NCBI GenBank assembly: GCA_016716905.1
Contig: JADJUS010000022.1
Span: 372,001-436,000, forward strand
DNA length: 64,000 nt
From: Acidobacteriota bacterium
GTDB lineage: Bacteria; Acidobacteriota; Vicinamibacteria; Vicinamibacterales; SCN-69-37
Direction of reading: 5' to 3'
Shown piece after piece: positions 49,547 to 58,363 of this stretch (positions are counted from its first letter, which is position 1; the number at the start of each line of letters is the position of its first letter). The translations under genes and the position numbers were made by a program. The notes below the pieces were generated by a model, which searched no databases, had not been told where the DNA came from, and was given only the letters and a program-made list of their open reading frames with translations.

Positions 49547-50701
49547 TTAACGCTGATCAAGCGGCAACACCTGTTGCGGATACGCCGGGCCGATGTACTC
49601 GGTCCTCGGACGAATGAGCCTGTTGTTCGCGTATTGTTCCAGCACGTGCGCGGTCCAGCCGCTGATGCGGCTGACGGCGAAGATCGGGGTATACAGCGCG
49701 ATGGGAATGCCGAGCGAGTAGAACATGGACGCCGAATAAAAATCCACGTTCGGATTCAGGCCCTTGTCGCCCTTGACGACCTGCTCGATCCGCTCCGACA
49801 TCGCGAACCACTGCGGCTGTCCGGCTTTCTCGCCAATCGACTTGGAAAAGCGGCGCAGGTGCGTGGCGCGGGGATCTTCCGTGTGGTACACGCGGTGCCC
49901 GAAGCCGGAAATCTTTTCCTTGCGGGCGAGTTTCGCGCGCACATATTCACCGGCACGCTCCACTCCGGCGTCCTGGCCGATGTCGAGCAGCATCTTCATG
50001 ACTTCGGCGTTGGCGCCGCCGTGCAGCGGTCCCTTGAGCGCACCAATCGCGCCGACGATGGCCGAGTGCAGGTCGGTGAGCGTGGCGGCCGAGACGCGGG
50101 CCGCAAACGTGGACGCATTCAGCTCGTGGTCGGCATGCAGCACCAGTGACACGTCAAACGCACGCGCGGCAAGCGCTGATGGGCGCGTGCCCGTGAGCAT
50201 GTACAGGAAGTTGGCCGCGTGGCCCAGCGCCGGATCGGGGTCAATGGCGCCGCCTCCCGCCGCCATTCGGCCCCAGGTGGCCACGAGGGACCCGATCTGG
50301 CCGGTCAGGCGCACGGCCTTGCGGTAGTTGGCCTGGGGTGTGTGGACGGCGGCGTCCTGGTCGTAGTGCCCCAGCATGGACGTGAGCGTGCGAAGCGCGT
50401 CCATGCCATCTCCGGCCGGCAGCGACTTCATCGCGCGCAGGATCGGCTCGGGCAGGCGTCGCGCTGCGTCGAGTTGTGTCTGCAGGTCGCCCAGTTCGGC
50501 CCGGTTCGGCAACCGGCGGTGCCAGAGGAGAAAGCAGGTTTCCTCAAACGACACGCCGTGGTCCATATCGGCGAGGTCGTGGATGTCGTAGCCACAGTAC
50601 GACAACACGCCCCGGTCGCCATCGATATAACAAATAGCCGACTCGCCGGCGACCACATCTTCCAGGCCGGCCTTGGCCTTCACTTCACTGACGGTACTCA
50701 T
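49547..50701 (-). CDS. gltA: Citrate synthase
   Basis: 384-residue citrate synthase of the short bacterial/archaeal type, condensing oxaloacetate and acetyl-CoA. Catalytic regions: LVLHADHELNASTFAAR, KGPLHGGANAEVMKML, KISGFGHRVYHTEDPRA and NPNVDFYSASMFYSLGIP, containing the two histidines and the aspartate. The N-terminal GLEDVVAGESAICYIDG is typical. A methylcitrate synthase function cannot be excluded, but no prp genes are near. Confidence 0.92.
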   Translation of the reverse strand: MSTVSEVKAKAGLEDVVAGESAICYIDGDRGVLSYCGYDIHDLADMDHGVSFEETCFLLWHRRLPNRAELGDLQTQLDAARRLPEPILRAMKSLPAGDGMDALRTLTSMLGHYDQDAAVHTPQANYRKAVRLTGQIGSLVATWGRMAAGGGAIDPDPALGHAANFLYMLTGTRPSALAARAFDVSLVLHADHELNASTFAARVSAATLTDLHSAIVGAIGALKGPLHGGANAEVMKMLLDIGQDAGVERAGEYVRAKLARKEKISGFGHRVYHTEDPRATHLRRFSKSIGEKAGQPQWFAMSERIEQVVKGDKGLNPNVDFYSASMFYSLGIPIALYTPIFAVSRISGWTAHVLEQYANNRLIRPRTEYIGPAYPQQVLPLDQR

Positions 50702-50729
50702 GATCCATCCCGACTGTTACCCAGGTGCC

Positions 50730-52220
50730 TTAGTCTGCAATCTTCGGCGCCTTCACCATCACACCATCACCGAGCTGCTGCAGGATCGAGGTGAGCCCCA
50801 CATACAGGAAGCCGAACTGGAACAGCAGGAGGAACGGCAGTGTGCCGTAAATGCCGTGGGCCAGTGCGTACACCACCGTCGCCGAAAAGTAGAGGCCCAG
50901 CGCCAGCTCGATGATGGGCTGCACCGACATGGCCTGATGGTATTTCTTGTTCTGCCATCCATCTTTGGAGGTCGAGATGCCGTATTTCGCCGTCCGGGTA
51001 AATTCCCCGGGCGCGCCGAACAACGCTTCGAAAACCGCTTTCGTGTTGTTGACCGCAAGCCCGATACCGATGGCCATCACGACGGGCAGGTACTTCACGC
51101 GCGTCACCCAGTCGGTATACAGCTCGCGTTGTGACACCAGATAGAAATTGAATACCGAAGCCGTGGCGACAAAGAACAGCGGCACGTCGATGAGCAGCAT
51201 CTCGGTCCAGCCCATGTTGTAACGCACGACCATGGCCGGGAACATCAGCACCGACAACAGGCACATCAGCAGGTAGTTGAAGTTCGCGGTGAGATGGAAA
51301 AAGGCCTCGATCTTCACCTTGCGCGGCAGGTTGGAGGCCAGAATCGCGGGCAACACCTTGCGGCACGTCTGGATGCTCCCCTTCGCCCAGCGGTGCTGCT
51401 GCGACTTGAACGCATTCATTTCCACCGGCACTTCGGCCGGCGTCACGAGGTGGGGCAGGAAAAGGAAACGCCAGCCGCGCAACTGCGCCCGGTAACTGAG
51501 GTCCAGATCTTCCGTGAGCGTGTCGTGCTGCCAGCCGCCGGCATCACCAATCGCCGTCCGGCGCCACACGCCCGCCGTGCCGTTGAAGTTGAAGAAGCAC
51601 CCGGCGCGATTGCGCCCGCCGTGTTCCAGCACGAAGTGGCCGTCGAGCAGGATGGCCTGGATCTTCGTGAGCAGGGAATAGTTCTGGTTGATGTGTCCCC
51701 AGCGCGCCTGGACGAGCGCCACCTTCGGGTCCTGGAAATACCCGACGGTCTTCATCAGGAAGTCGGCGGTCGGCACGAAGTCCGCGTCAAAAATCGCCAC
51801 GAACTCGCCGCGCGCCACCTTCAACGCTTCATCGAGTGCGCCGGCCTTGTACCCCACGCGGTTCGTCCGGTGCAGATACTTGATATCGAATCCAAGTGCC
51901 GCCTGGCGCTCCACAGCCATCGCGGCAATTTCGCGGGTCTCGTCGGTGGAATCGTCGAGCACCTGAATCTCGAGCTTGTCTTTCGGGTAGTCGATGTCGC
52001 AGACCGAGTCGATCAGACGATCGGCCACGTACATCTCATTGAAGATCGGGAGCTGGATGGTCACGACCGGCAGGTCCTTCATGGGCGGCGGAGGCCCAGG
52101 GACCCGGTCTTTGTTCTTCATGTACTCGTACACCAGGTAGTACCGGTGCCATCCGTAAATGCCCAGGATGCTCAGGACAAAAAAATACGCGACGAGAATG
52201 AGTGTTTCGTATGGCTGCAT
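50730..52220 (-). CDS. Processive GT2 family glycosyltransferase (CslA/mannan-synthase-like)
   Basis: 496-residue inner-membrane glycosyltransferase. One N-terminal membrane helix, then a GT-A domain with LDDSTDET (Asp 89-90), FDADFVP (DxD, 145-147), TLTEDLDLSYRAQLRGW (TED base) and QQHRWAKG (QxxRW). Four to five C-terminal membrane segments follow. The set of D, DxD, TED and QxxRW marks processive beta-glycan synthases; overall text resembles CslA glucomannan and related bacterial enzymes. The polymer is unknown. A PP-rich segment (PGPPPPMKDL) links the first helix to the catalytic domain. Confidence 0.88.
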   Translation of the reverse strand: MQPYETLILVAYFFVLSILGIYGWHRYYLVYEYMKNKDRVPGPPPPMKDLPVVTIQLPIFNEMYVADRLIDSVCDIDYPKDKLEIQVLDDSTDETREIAAMAVERQAALGFDIKYLHRTNRVGYKAGALDEALKVARGEFVAIFDADFVPTADFLMKTVGYFQDPKVALVQARWGHINQNYSLLTKIQAILLDGHFVLEHGGRNRAGCFFNFNGTAGVWRRTAIGDAGGWQHDTLTEDLDLSYRAQLRGWRFLFLPHLVTPAEVPVEMNAFKSQQHRWAKGSIQTCRKVLPAILASNLPRKVKIEAFFHLTANFNYLLMCLLSVLMFPAMVVRYNMGWTEMLLIDVPLFFVATASVFNFYLVSQRELYTDWVTRVKYLPVVMAIGIGLAVNNTKAVFEALFGAPGEFTRTAKYGISTSKDGWQNKKYHQAMSVQPIIELALGLYFSATVVYALAHGIYGTLPFLLLFQFGFLYVGLTSILQQLGDGVMVKAPKIAD

Positions 52221-52305
52221 GGACTGGAACCTGGTCGCGGGGTCTGATCCTTCATTTTACGGACGTGTCAGGCACTGAGTCAAACAAAACGGCGCGACAA
52301 AAACG

Positions 52306-54579
52306 TCAGAATCCGCCGCCTCGCCCACCTCCGGGCGCCGCCGCCGGCACCACGTAGTCTCTGGGGGGCTCAGCGTCGAGCAGGTGCCTCACGAAGTAGT
52401 CCCAGCGCCGCCGCATCACATAGTTGCCGGCGGCCGCGAACCCGTGCCCCGCATTCGGGATCATCAACAGGTCGAATTCCTTGTTGGCCCTGATCAGCGC
52501 GTCGGCCACCAGATAGGTGTTGTACGGTGGCACGTTGTTGTCCATCGTGCCGTGGATCAGGAACAGACGCCCCTTGAGGCCAGCCGCATGCGTCTGGTTG
52601 GCCTCGACCGTGTAATTGTCGGTGCCGTCCGGGTTCTTGACGAGCGCGCCCTGGTACCGCTCGCCCCAATCGTCTTCGTACTGGCGCTGATCGTGATTGC
52701 CCGACTCGGCGATGCCCACCTTGAAGAAATCGTTATACGGCGCCACCAGCAGCGCGCCGGCGGTGATGAACCCGCCGCCCGAGTGGCCCCACATCGCCGC
52801 CTTGTCGATATCGATCCACGGATACCGCGTGGCCAGCTCCTTCATGCCGGCCACCTGATCGGGCAGCGTGTTGTGACGTCCCATCGCGCCGTAGTACGCA
52901 TCGGTAAACGACTTCGATCGGTTCGGCGTGCCGGTGCCGTCGATGCTCACGACGACGAAGCCCAGTTCGGCGAGCGCCTGCCGATCGCCGCGCGCGGCCG
53001 AGAACGCGCGTGAGCCCACGCTTCCCGACTGCGGTCCGGGGTAGGCCTGATTGATGATCGGGTATTTCTTCGTCGGGTCGAAGTTCGTCGGCCGGAACAA
53101 CACGCCGTAGATGTCGTGTTTGCCGTCGGCCGAACGCATTTTGATCTGCATCGGCGGCTTCCAGCCGGTGGCCAGCAGCTTCGAGATGTCGGCCTTCTCG
53201 AGCGGCATGATGAGCGCGCCCGTCGCCCCATCCCGCAGCGTCGTCTCGGGCGCCACGTCCGGCTGCGAGAACGTGTCAATCACGTACTTGCCGTCGGGCG
53301 AAATCTGCGTCGTGTGGGTGCCGTTGTCGGGTGTCAGCGATACATTGTTCCTGCCGTCGAGCCCCACCTTGTAGAGGTGCGTGTAGTACGGGTCCTGCCC
53401 CGGCTCCTTCCCCACCGCTTCGTACCACATCGTGCGCGTCGCTTCGTCGAGGCGCACAATATTCGTGATCGGGCCCACGCCGCTGGTGATGCGATTCTTC
53501 AGCTGGCCCGTGTTCAGGTCGTAAAGGTACATCTGCGCGGTGTCTTCGCGCTGGGAGTACCAGAGCACTTCACTCGACTTCCAGAGAATCCGCCACTGCA
53601 CGCGTGTCTGCACGTGCGTCTTTTCCGTTTCGGTGAAAAGCGTCCGGACTTCCCCGGTCGTGACGTCCGCGAGCTTGGCCGTGGAGTTCTTGTGGAACCG
53701 ATCCGTGGAGACAAGGCCGACCTTCGTACTGTCGGGGCTCCAGAGGTACTCGGACATGTCGAGGTCGTCCTCGTCCATGGCGCGATGGAAGTCCTGCGGC
53801 ATCAGGAGGGGCGTGACCTTGCCCGTGTCCACATCGATGATGACGCGCGTGATCATGGCCACCACCGGATCACCCGCGAGCGGATACTTCCACGCCCGCA
53901 GCACAGGATGCCCGCCGTTGACCGGCGTCTGCACCAGGTACATGTCGCCGACGTTCCGTTCGTCCTGATGCTGCGTCGCGATCTTCTTGCCGTCGGGCGA
54001 CCACGACAGCGACGGCGCGGCGCTCGTGGTCCACCCCGCGTTGCTGGTGGCGTAGCCGAAGTCCTTCACACCGTCGGTTGTGAGTTGGCGATCCTGCCCC
54101 GTCTTGACATCACGAACCCAGAGGTTCCAGTCACAGATGAACACCGCCCTCGTGCCATCGGGCGACATGGATGCAGGCGGCGGACCGCTGAGGCCGGTGA
54201 CATTGGTGCCGCACGTCTTGTTGGTGATCTGCATGCCGCCGCGGCCACCTCGACCGCCGCCACCACCGCCGCGCCCGGCCGCGGCCGGTGGTGTCTGGCC
54301 TCCGGCCGGCGGGGTGGCCACCACTTCGCGCGTGCGCCTGACCGGATCGACCACCACGTTCTCGGTGCCTGTCAGGGTCGTCCGCTGGTAGGAGAACCGG
54401 CCGTCGGGCAGCCACGTCGCGTTCACGGTGCCTCCCACGACCAGCCCAGCCAGGGCGGGTGCGAGCATCTTCGTGGCGCGATCGTAGTCGGCGGCTGTTA
54501 ACGCGCGGCGGTTCTGCGCCAGGGCCGCGGACGTGAAAACAACAAACAGGATGACGACACGGGCAATCGAACGGGCCAT
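52306..54579 (-). CDS. Secreted S9 family prolyl oligopeptidase / dipeptidyl peptidase IV-like
   Basis: About 757 residues from ATG 54579 with a signal peptide ending ALAQN. An N-terminal DPP-IV propeller (MSPDGTRAVFICDWNLWVRD, LSWSPDGKKIATQ, YLWSPDSTKVGLV) precedes the alpha/beta hydrolase with WGHSGGGFIT (nucleophile Ser), GTMDNNVPPYNTY (Asp) and PNAGHGFAAAG (His). Low-complexity RG/RGG stretches occur near residue 95 (AAAGRGGGGGGRGG) and at the C-terminus (GGGRGGGF). It probably releases dipeptides in the periplasm. Upstream residues in the open frame lack a signal sequence. Confidence 0.92.
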   Translation of the reverse strand: MARSIARVVILFVVFTSAALAQNRRALTAADYDRATKMLAPALAGLVVGGTVNATWLPDGRFSYQRTTLTGTENVVVDPVRRTREVVATPPAGGQTPPAAAGRGGGGGGRGGRGGMQITNKTCGTNVTGLSGPPPASMSPDGTRAVFICDWNLWVRDVKTGQDRQLTTDGVKDFGYATSNAGWTTSAAPSLSWSPDGKKIATQHQDERNVGDMYLVQTPVNGGHPVLRAWKYPLAGDPVVAMITRVIIDVDTGKVTPLLMPQDFHRAMDEDDLDMSEYLWSPDSTKVGLVSTDRFHKNSTAKLADVTTGEVRTLFTETEKTHVQTRVQWRILWKSSEVLWYSQREDTAQMYLYDLNTGQLKNRITSGVGPITNIVRLDEATRTMWYEAVGKEPGQDPYYTHLYKVGLDGRNNVSLTPDNGTHTTQISPDGKYVIDTFSQPDVAPETTLRDGATGALIMPLEKADISKLLATGWKPPMQIKMRSADGKHDIYGVLFRPTNFDPTKKYPIINQAYPGPQSGSVGSRAFSAARGDRQALAELGFVVVSIDGTGTPNRSKSFTDAYYGAMGRHNTLPDQVAGMKELATRYPWIDIDKAAMWGHSGGGFITAGALLVAPYNDFFKVGIAESGNHDQRQYEDDWGERYQGALVKNPDGTDNYTVEANQTHAAGLKGRLFLIHGTMDNNVPPYNTYLVADALIRANKEFDLLMIPNAGHGFAAAGNYVMRRRWDYFVRHLLDAEPPRDYVVPAAAPGGGRGGGF

Positions 54580-54696
54580 GGGAGGGACTCCTGGAGGACG
54601 CAGTCTCAAGTACCGCTCGATAGTGAGCGATGAGCGTCGCACAGGCAACCCATTTTTCGACCGTGGCACCGCTTGGCCCGGCACGGGGCCAGCCGC

Positions 54697-56115
54697 TTAT
54701 CGGAGGAAGCGAATCGAACCCACCACCCTGCGGAAGGTGGCGTCATACGACGAGAAGCGGTCCTGCGGCGCGATGCCGAGCGCGTAGAACAGCGTCCCGT
54801 CTTCGAGCAGGAGGGAAAAGACCGCGATGCGTTCGTCGTTGTTTGTGTTTGGGTTGGTCCCTGCCGACCGATTGGAGAGCGTAGTGCGAAGCCACTCGCG
54901 ACCGCCCAGCGACGCGCGCGTGTATCCGGTGTCTCGACGTAAGCTCGGGTTGCTCGAGGCCAACGAGGCGATGAACGCCTCAGTGGCCGCAGCGATGTCA
55001 CGCGACTCGCCCGCCTGCGCCGAGATGATCATGCCGTGTGTCACCACACCCTGGCCCTGCACCTCGCCGACCGCACCGTCCGGCGCAAACGTCACCGAAT
55101 CATTCCCGGGCAGTTCGCGCCAGTTCGACGGCACGCTCACACTGAACAAGTCGCCCTGGGTGTACGAGGTGGACGATGTGGCGGGCGCGGCCACGCGGCC
55201 CGGATCGAGGGTCCCCCCGGTCGTGCCGCCTCCGCCCGTGCCCCCACCCGATGCTCCGCCGTCGGTTCTGGGCGCGGGCGCCGGCGCCAGCCCGCTCAGC
55301 CGGGTGCGCGCCGCCTGATAGGCGCGCGTATCGCGCACCGGGTTTTCGATACGCAGCAACGCGGCCTCCTTGGCGATCGCGTCGGATCGATTACCTGGAT
55401 CGGGATGGCTGCTCAGCCATTCCGGTCCTCCTGACGAGCCTTGCGACTGGATGATCTTGAACATGCTGGCCATCTCGCGGGGGTCATACCCGGCCGCGGC
55501 CATCAGATGTGACCCGAGCAGGTCGGCCTGTCGTTCATACTCGCGGCTGAACTTCAGGAAATGGGTGCCGAGCGCGATTTCCGAGCCCTGCGCGACAACC
55601 CCGCCCCACTTGCCGCCGATGATCGACCCCAGCACCGCGCCCGCGAGAGTGCCAATCTCGTACTTGGTGGCCTTCGTGGCCTGCGCCGTGCCGTGCCTGA
55701 GCGCGACGTGACTGATCTCGTGGGCCAGCACACTCACGGCTTCGCCCTGGGTGCGCGACTGCGAAATCATGCCCCGGTTGACGAACGAGGGACCGCCGGG
55801 CAACGCAAACGCGTTGATCTCACCGGCGTTCACCACCTTGAAGGAATAGCGGAACTCCGAATGCCGGAACTTCGCCGGAATCTTCGCGACCAGTCGTCCG
55901 CCGACCGACTCGAGCCAGGACGTCACGTCCGCCTCGCGCAAGATCGGCAGTTGCTGTTCCACCTGGACTGCGGCCTCCCGGCCCAGTTGGACATCCTCGG
56001 CTGGCGTGTACTTGTTGTCGGGCGCCACGATCACGGTCTGCGCACCGAGCGCCACAGCGCCGAGCAACAGTGTCAGGCCCACCACCGACATCCGTCGCGA
56101 AAGGTGCCACGCCAT
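54697..56115 (-). CDS. Secreted M48 family metallopeptidase (BepA-like N-domain)
   Basis: 472 residues. Signal peptide (to about 25, VALGAQ), then an M48 peptidase with HEISH (132-136) and third ligand in SREYERQADLLGSHLM. A glycine/threonine linker (SGGGTGGGGTTGG) joins an uncharacterised C-terminal domain of about 160 residues (FSVSVPSNWRELPG, GREWLRTTLSNRS). The protease half resembles periplasmic BepA/LoiP-type quality-control enzymes; the C-terminal part looks like a PsbP/lipoprotein-type domain by eye only. Single gene, with 6 bp to the upstream GlsB-like gene. Confidence 0.86.
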   Translation of the reverse strand: MAWHLSRRMSVVGLTLLLGAVALGAQTVIVAPDNKYTPAEDVQLGREAAVQVEQQLPILREADVTSWLESVGGRLVAKIPAKFRHSEFRYSFKVVNAGEINAFALPGGPSFVNRGMISQSRTQGEAVSVLAHEISHVALRHGTAQATKATKYEIGTLAGAVLGSIIGGKWGGVVAQGSEIALGTHFLKFSREYERQADLLGSHLMAAAGYDPREMASMFKIIQSQGSSGGPEWLSSHPDPGNRSDAIAKEAALLRIENPVRDTRAYQAARTRLSGLAPAPAPRTDGGASGGGTGGGGTTGGTLDPGRVAAPATSSTSYTQGDLFSVSVPSNWRELPGNDSVTFAPDGAVGEVQGQGVVTHGMIISAQAGESRDIAAATEAFIASLASSNPSLRRDTGYTRASLGGREWLRTTLSNRSAGTNPNTNNDERIAVFSLLLEDGTLFYALGIAPQDRFSSYDATFRRVVGSIRFLR

Positions 56116-56121
56116 CAGTCC

Positions 56122-56400
56122 CTACCGCCTTCCGGAGAGCAGGTGCAGGAGCGCCACAAACAGCGCCCCACCGATGATCGACCAGAGGACAGGAAACGAT
56201 TCTCCAGCCACTTGCAGCATCATCGGCTCGGCGAGGCCGAGTTGCCCGGCGATCCACGGTCCCACCAGGGCGCCGATGAACCCCACGACGATGGATGTGA
56301 TGAGACCGCCGCGGGCGCCGCCGGCCAGCGCCTTGCCGACGGCACCGCACACCCAGGCGATGACGAGCAGGATGAGAAGACCTGGGAGTGTGATCGTCAT
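56122..56400 (-). CDS. GlsB/YeaQ/YmgE family small membrane protein
   Basis: 92 residues with three hydrophobic segments (LPGLLILLVIAWVCGAVGKAL, GLITSIVVGFIGALVGPWIA, FPVLWSIIGGALFVALLHLL), the transglycosylase-associated/GlsB fold linked to envelope stress. No catalytic residues. It lies between an M48 protease and a lipoprotein on the same strand. Confidence 0.85.
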   Translation of the reverse strand: MTITLPGLLILLVIAWVCGAVGKALAGGARGGLITSIVVGFIGALVGPWIAGQLGLAEPMMLQVAGESFPVLWSIIGGALFVALLHLLSGRR

Positions 56401-56408
56401 GGCGACGT

Positions 56409-56789
56409 TTACCTCTTCGCCTTGTGTGACGATTCGAGCAACACGAGACCGGCCGCGATGCCCGGAGGCAGCTTCAGCGCGTCACTGAGCGAACCAAAGT
56501 TGAAGCCCTCGCGGACCCGACCCTTGACCGAGACTCGCGCCGTTCGGCGAGGCACACCCACCTCAGACACGATCCACAACTCGCCCGTGCCGTCGTCGAT
56601 CCGGTAGGCGCCACGGTTGGCCACGGAAAAGCTGTCAACCACTTCGCCAGAGACCTGAACCGTGCGGTTCCGGTAACGGGCCGGGTCGGCCAGGAGTTCG
56701 TTGATGGATTTTGTCGAAGCGCAGGCGCCGGTGGCCAGGGCGCCTGCGGCCAGGAGGGTCAGTGCGGCAAGTTTCGCAAGTCGGGACAT
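56409..56789 (-). CDS. Small lipoprotein with OB-fold-like domain
   Basis: About 126 residues. ATG 56789 follows GGAGA 8 bp upstream. The signal peptide ends in a lipobox-like ALATGAC. The mature part (KSINELLADPARYRNRTVQVSGEVVD, AYRIDDGTGELWIVSE, ARVSVKGRVREGF) resembles an OB-fold nucleic-acid- or ligand-binding barrel of the type found in small bacterial lipoproteins. Function unknown. Confidence 0.75.
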   Translation of the reverse strand: MSRLAKLAALTLLAAGALATGACASTKSINELLADPARYRNRTVQVSGEVVDSFSVANRGAYRIDDGTGELWIVSEVGVPRRTARVSVKGRVREGFNFGSLSDALKLPPGIAAGLVLLESSHKAKR

Positions 56790-56806
56790 GTATCGGTTCT
56801 CCAAGG

Positions 56807-57415
56807 TCAGCGGGGGCGCACGTAGTAGGCGATGCCGATGCTGAAATAGTGCCGCGAGTCGTCGTTGAGCGCCAGACCGAACTCCGACACGAAGTCGATA
56901 TTCGAGTTGACCTTGTACTCAATGCCCGGCACCAGGTGCAGCGTGTTGAAACTGAAGTTAGCGTTGTCGATGGACACCCGGGAAAAGTCCAGGCCGCCGT
57001 ACAACTCCAGGCGATCGGCGATCTTTCCGCTGGCCAGGCCCGTCAGGTCAAAGCCCTTCGCATTGGCACCGTCGCCGCGGTCCAGATGGAAGCCGCCGAT
57101 CAGCGACACATTCACCGGCCCGGTGTTCACCAACCAGTATTCCGCGTCGGCACCGAAGAACGTATCGGTGTCGAAGAGGGCCACTTTGGCCTCGACATCG
57201 AACCGGCTGCCGAATCCGTACCCGCCGACCAGCGCCACACCGATTTCGTTGTCGGCGTTTCCCTTGCCGAAAACCACGATCGGGTTCGCCATCAGCTTGA
57301 CGTTGCCCTTGTTGATGGTCTCAGCCGAATTCATGACACCAAAGTCCTGCCCTGCGGCCACAACCGGAAGGATCAGACCACACACCGCTAATGCGGCAAC
57401 ACGAAGAATACGCAC
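56807..57415 (-). CDS. Probable outer-membrane beta-barrel protein
   Basis: 202 residues with a signal peptide (to about 22, VVAAGQD). Alternating strands with aromatic ends (VALVGGYGFGSRFDVEAKVALF, HYFSIGIAYYVRPR) and no cysteine suggest a small outer-membrane barrel. The family was not recognised. It diverges from the lipoprotein gene at 57520. Confidence 0.65.
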   Translation of the reverse strand: MRILRVAALAVCGLILPVVAAGQDFGVMNSAETINKGNVKLMANPIVVFGKGNADNEIGVALVGGYGFGSRFDVEAKVALFDTDTFFGADAEYWLVNTGPVNVSLIGGFHLDRGDGANAKGFDLTGLASGKIADRLELYGGLDFSRVSIDNANFSFNTLHLVPGIEYKVNSNIDFVSEFGLALNDDSRHYFSIGIAYYVRPR

Positions 57416-57519
57416 GATTCACCTGCCTTGTTGGAGAGAACGACTCATTGACCGTAGCAGATCGACGCAAATGGTCGGTGTCTCGTCTTGCACATCCCTG
57501 CGAGATCCGAAGGCCTAGC

Positions 57520-58356
57520 ATGGATGACATGTCCTTCCCTCTTCGATTCACGTCATCAATCGTCTTGTTGTCTTTCGCGGCCGCGTGCGGTCAACCCTCG
57601 GCGGTGGACGTAGAGAAGGTCCCGATTGGGGCCGAAGTGGCGGTCACCAAGGAAGACGGCGGCGTTGTGCAGGGCACACTGGCCGAGCGTGACCCGCAAA
57701 ACGTCAGGGTCAACGTGGGCCGATCGGTGCGGTCGGTGCCCCGTGAGGCGATCGCAGAAGTCCAGGTGGTGACCGAGGCGAAGCCTGTCGTGCTGCCGCC
57801 GGCCGCCAGGTACCGGGAATACACCGTGCCCGAAGGCGCCACACTGCATGTGCGGCTGGAGACCAGTGTTGACTCCGGCACCAGCAAAGTTGAAGACACC
57901 GTCGAAGGCCGCCTGACGGAGGCGCTGGTCGTGGACGGCATGACCCTGGCGCCGGTGGGAAGCCGGGTCAAGGGTGACGTCACGGCGGTTGAACCGTCCC
58001 CCAAAAAGGGCCGTGCCAGTCTCGCGTTCCGTTTCCGTACCCTGACCATCACCGGCCATGACGACCCGTACGCCATCGTCGCGGGCATCAGCCGCGTGGC
58101 ACCCAGTGAAAAGAAGGACGACATCATCACGATCGGCGCCCCGGCAGCCGTGGGCGCAGTCGTTGGCGGCATCCTCGGCGGCAAGAAGGGCGCCATCATC
58201 GGCACGGTCATCGGAGGCGGCGCAGGCACTGCCGTGGTACTGACCACCACGGGCAAGGAGGTCAGCCTGCCCTCCGGCACGGAGGTCACCATGACGCTCA
58301 AGGCTCCCGTCGACATTCGAGTGCCCCTCACCATCGAAAAAACGCTGACGCGATAG
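57520..58356 (+). CDS. Lipoprotein with glycine-zipper segment
   Basis: 278 residues from ATG 57520. A lipobox-like SFAAAC ends the signal peptide. A beta-rich domain (GAEVAVTKEDGGVVQGTL, VRVNVGRSVRSVPREAI) is followed by a segment like those handling DNA- or polymer-uptake outer-membrane parts (YTVPEGATLHVRLETSVDSG, GMTLAPVGSRVKGDV). A Gly/Ala-zipper (GAVVGGILGGKKGAIIGTVIGGGAG) could insert in a membrane. Function unknown. The next gene starts 7 bp downstream. Confidence 0.72.
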   Translation: MDDMSFPLRFTSSIVLLSFAAACGQPSAVDVEKVPIGAEVAVTKEDGGVVQGTLAERDPQNVRVNVGRSVRSVPREAIAEVQVVTEAKPVVLPPAARYREYTVPEGATLHVRLETSVDSGTSKVEDTVEGRLTEALVVDGMTLAPVGSRVKGDVTAVEPSPKKGRASLAFRFRTLTITGHDDPYAIVAGISRVAPSEKKDDIITIGAPAAVGAVVGGILGGKKGAIIGTVIGGGAGTAVVLTTTGKEVSLPSGTEVTMTLKAPVDIRVPLTIEKTLTR

Positions 58357-58363
58357 GCGGCCC

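Noticed and set aside
54700..54740. tRNA-like text (GAATCGAACCC)
   Set aside because: It is the end of the M48 peptidase gene; no cloverleaf can be built around it.
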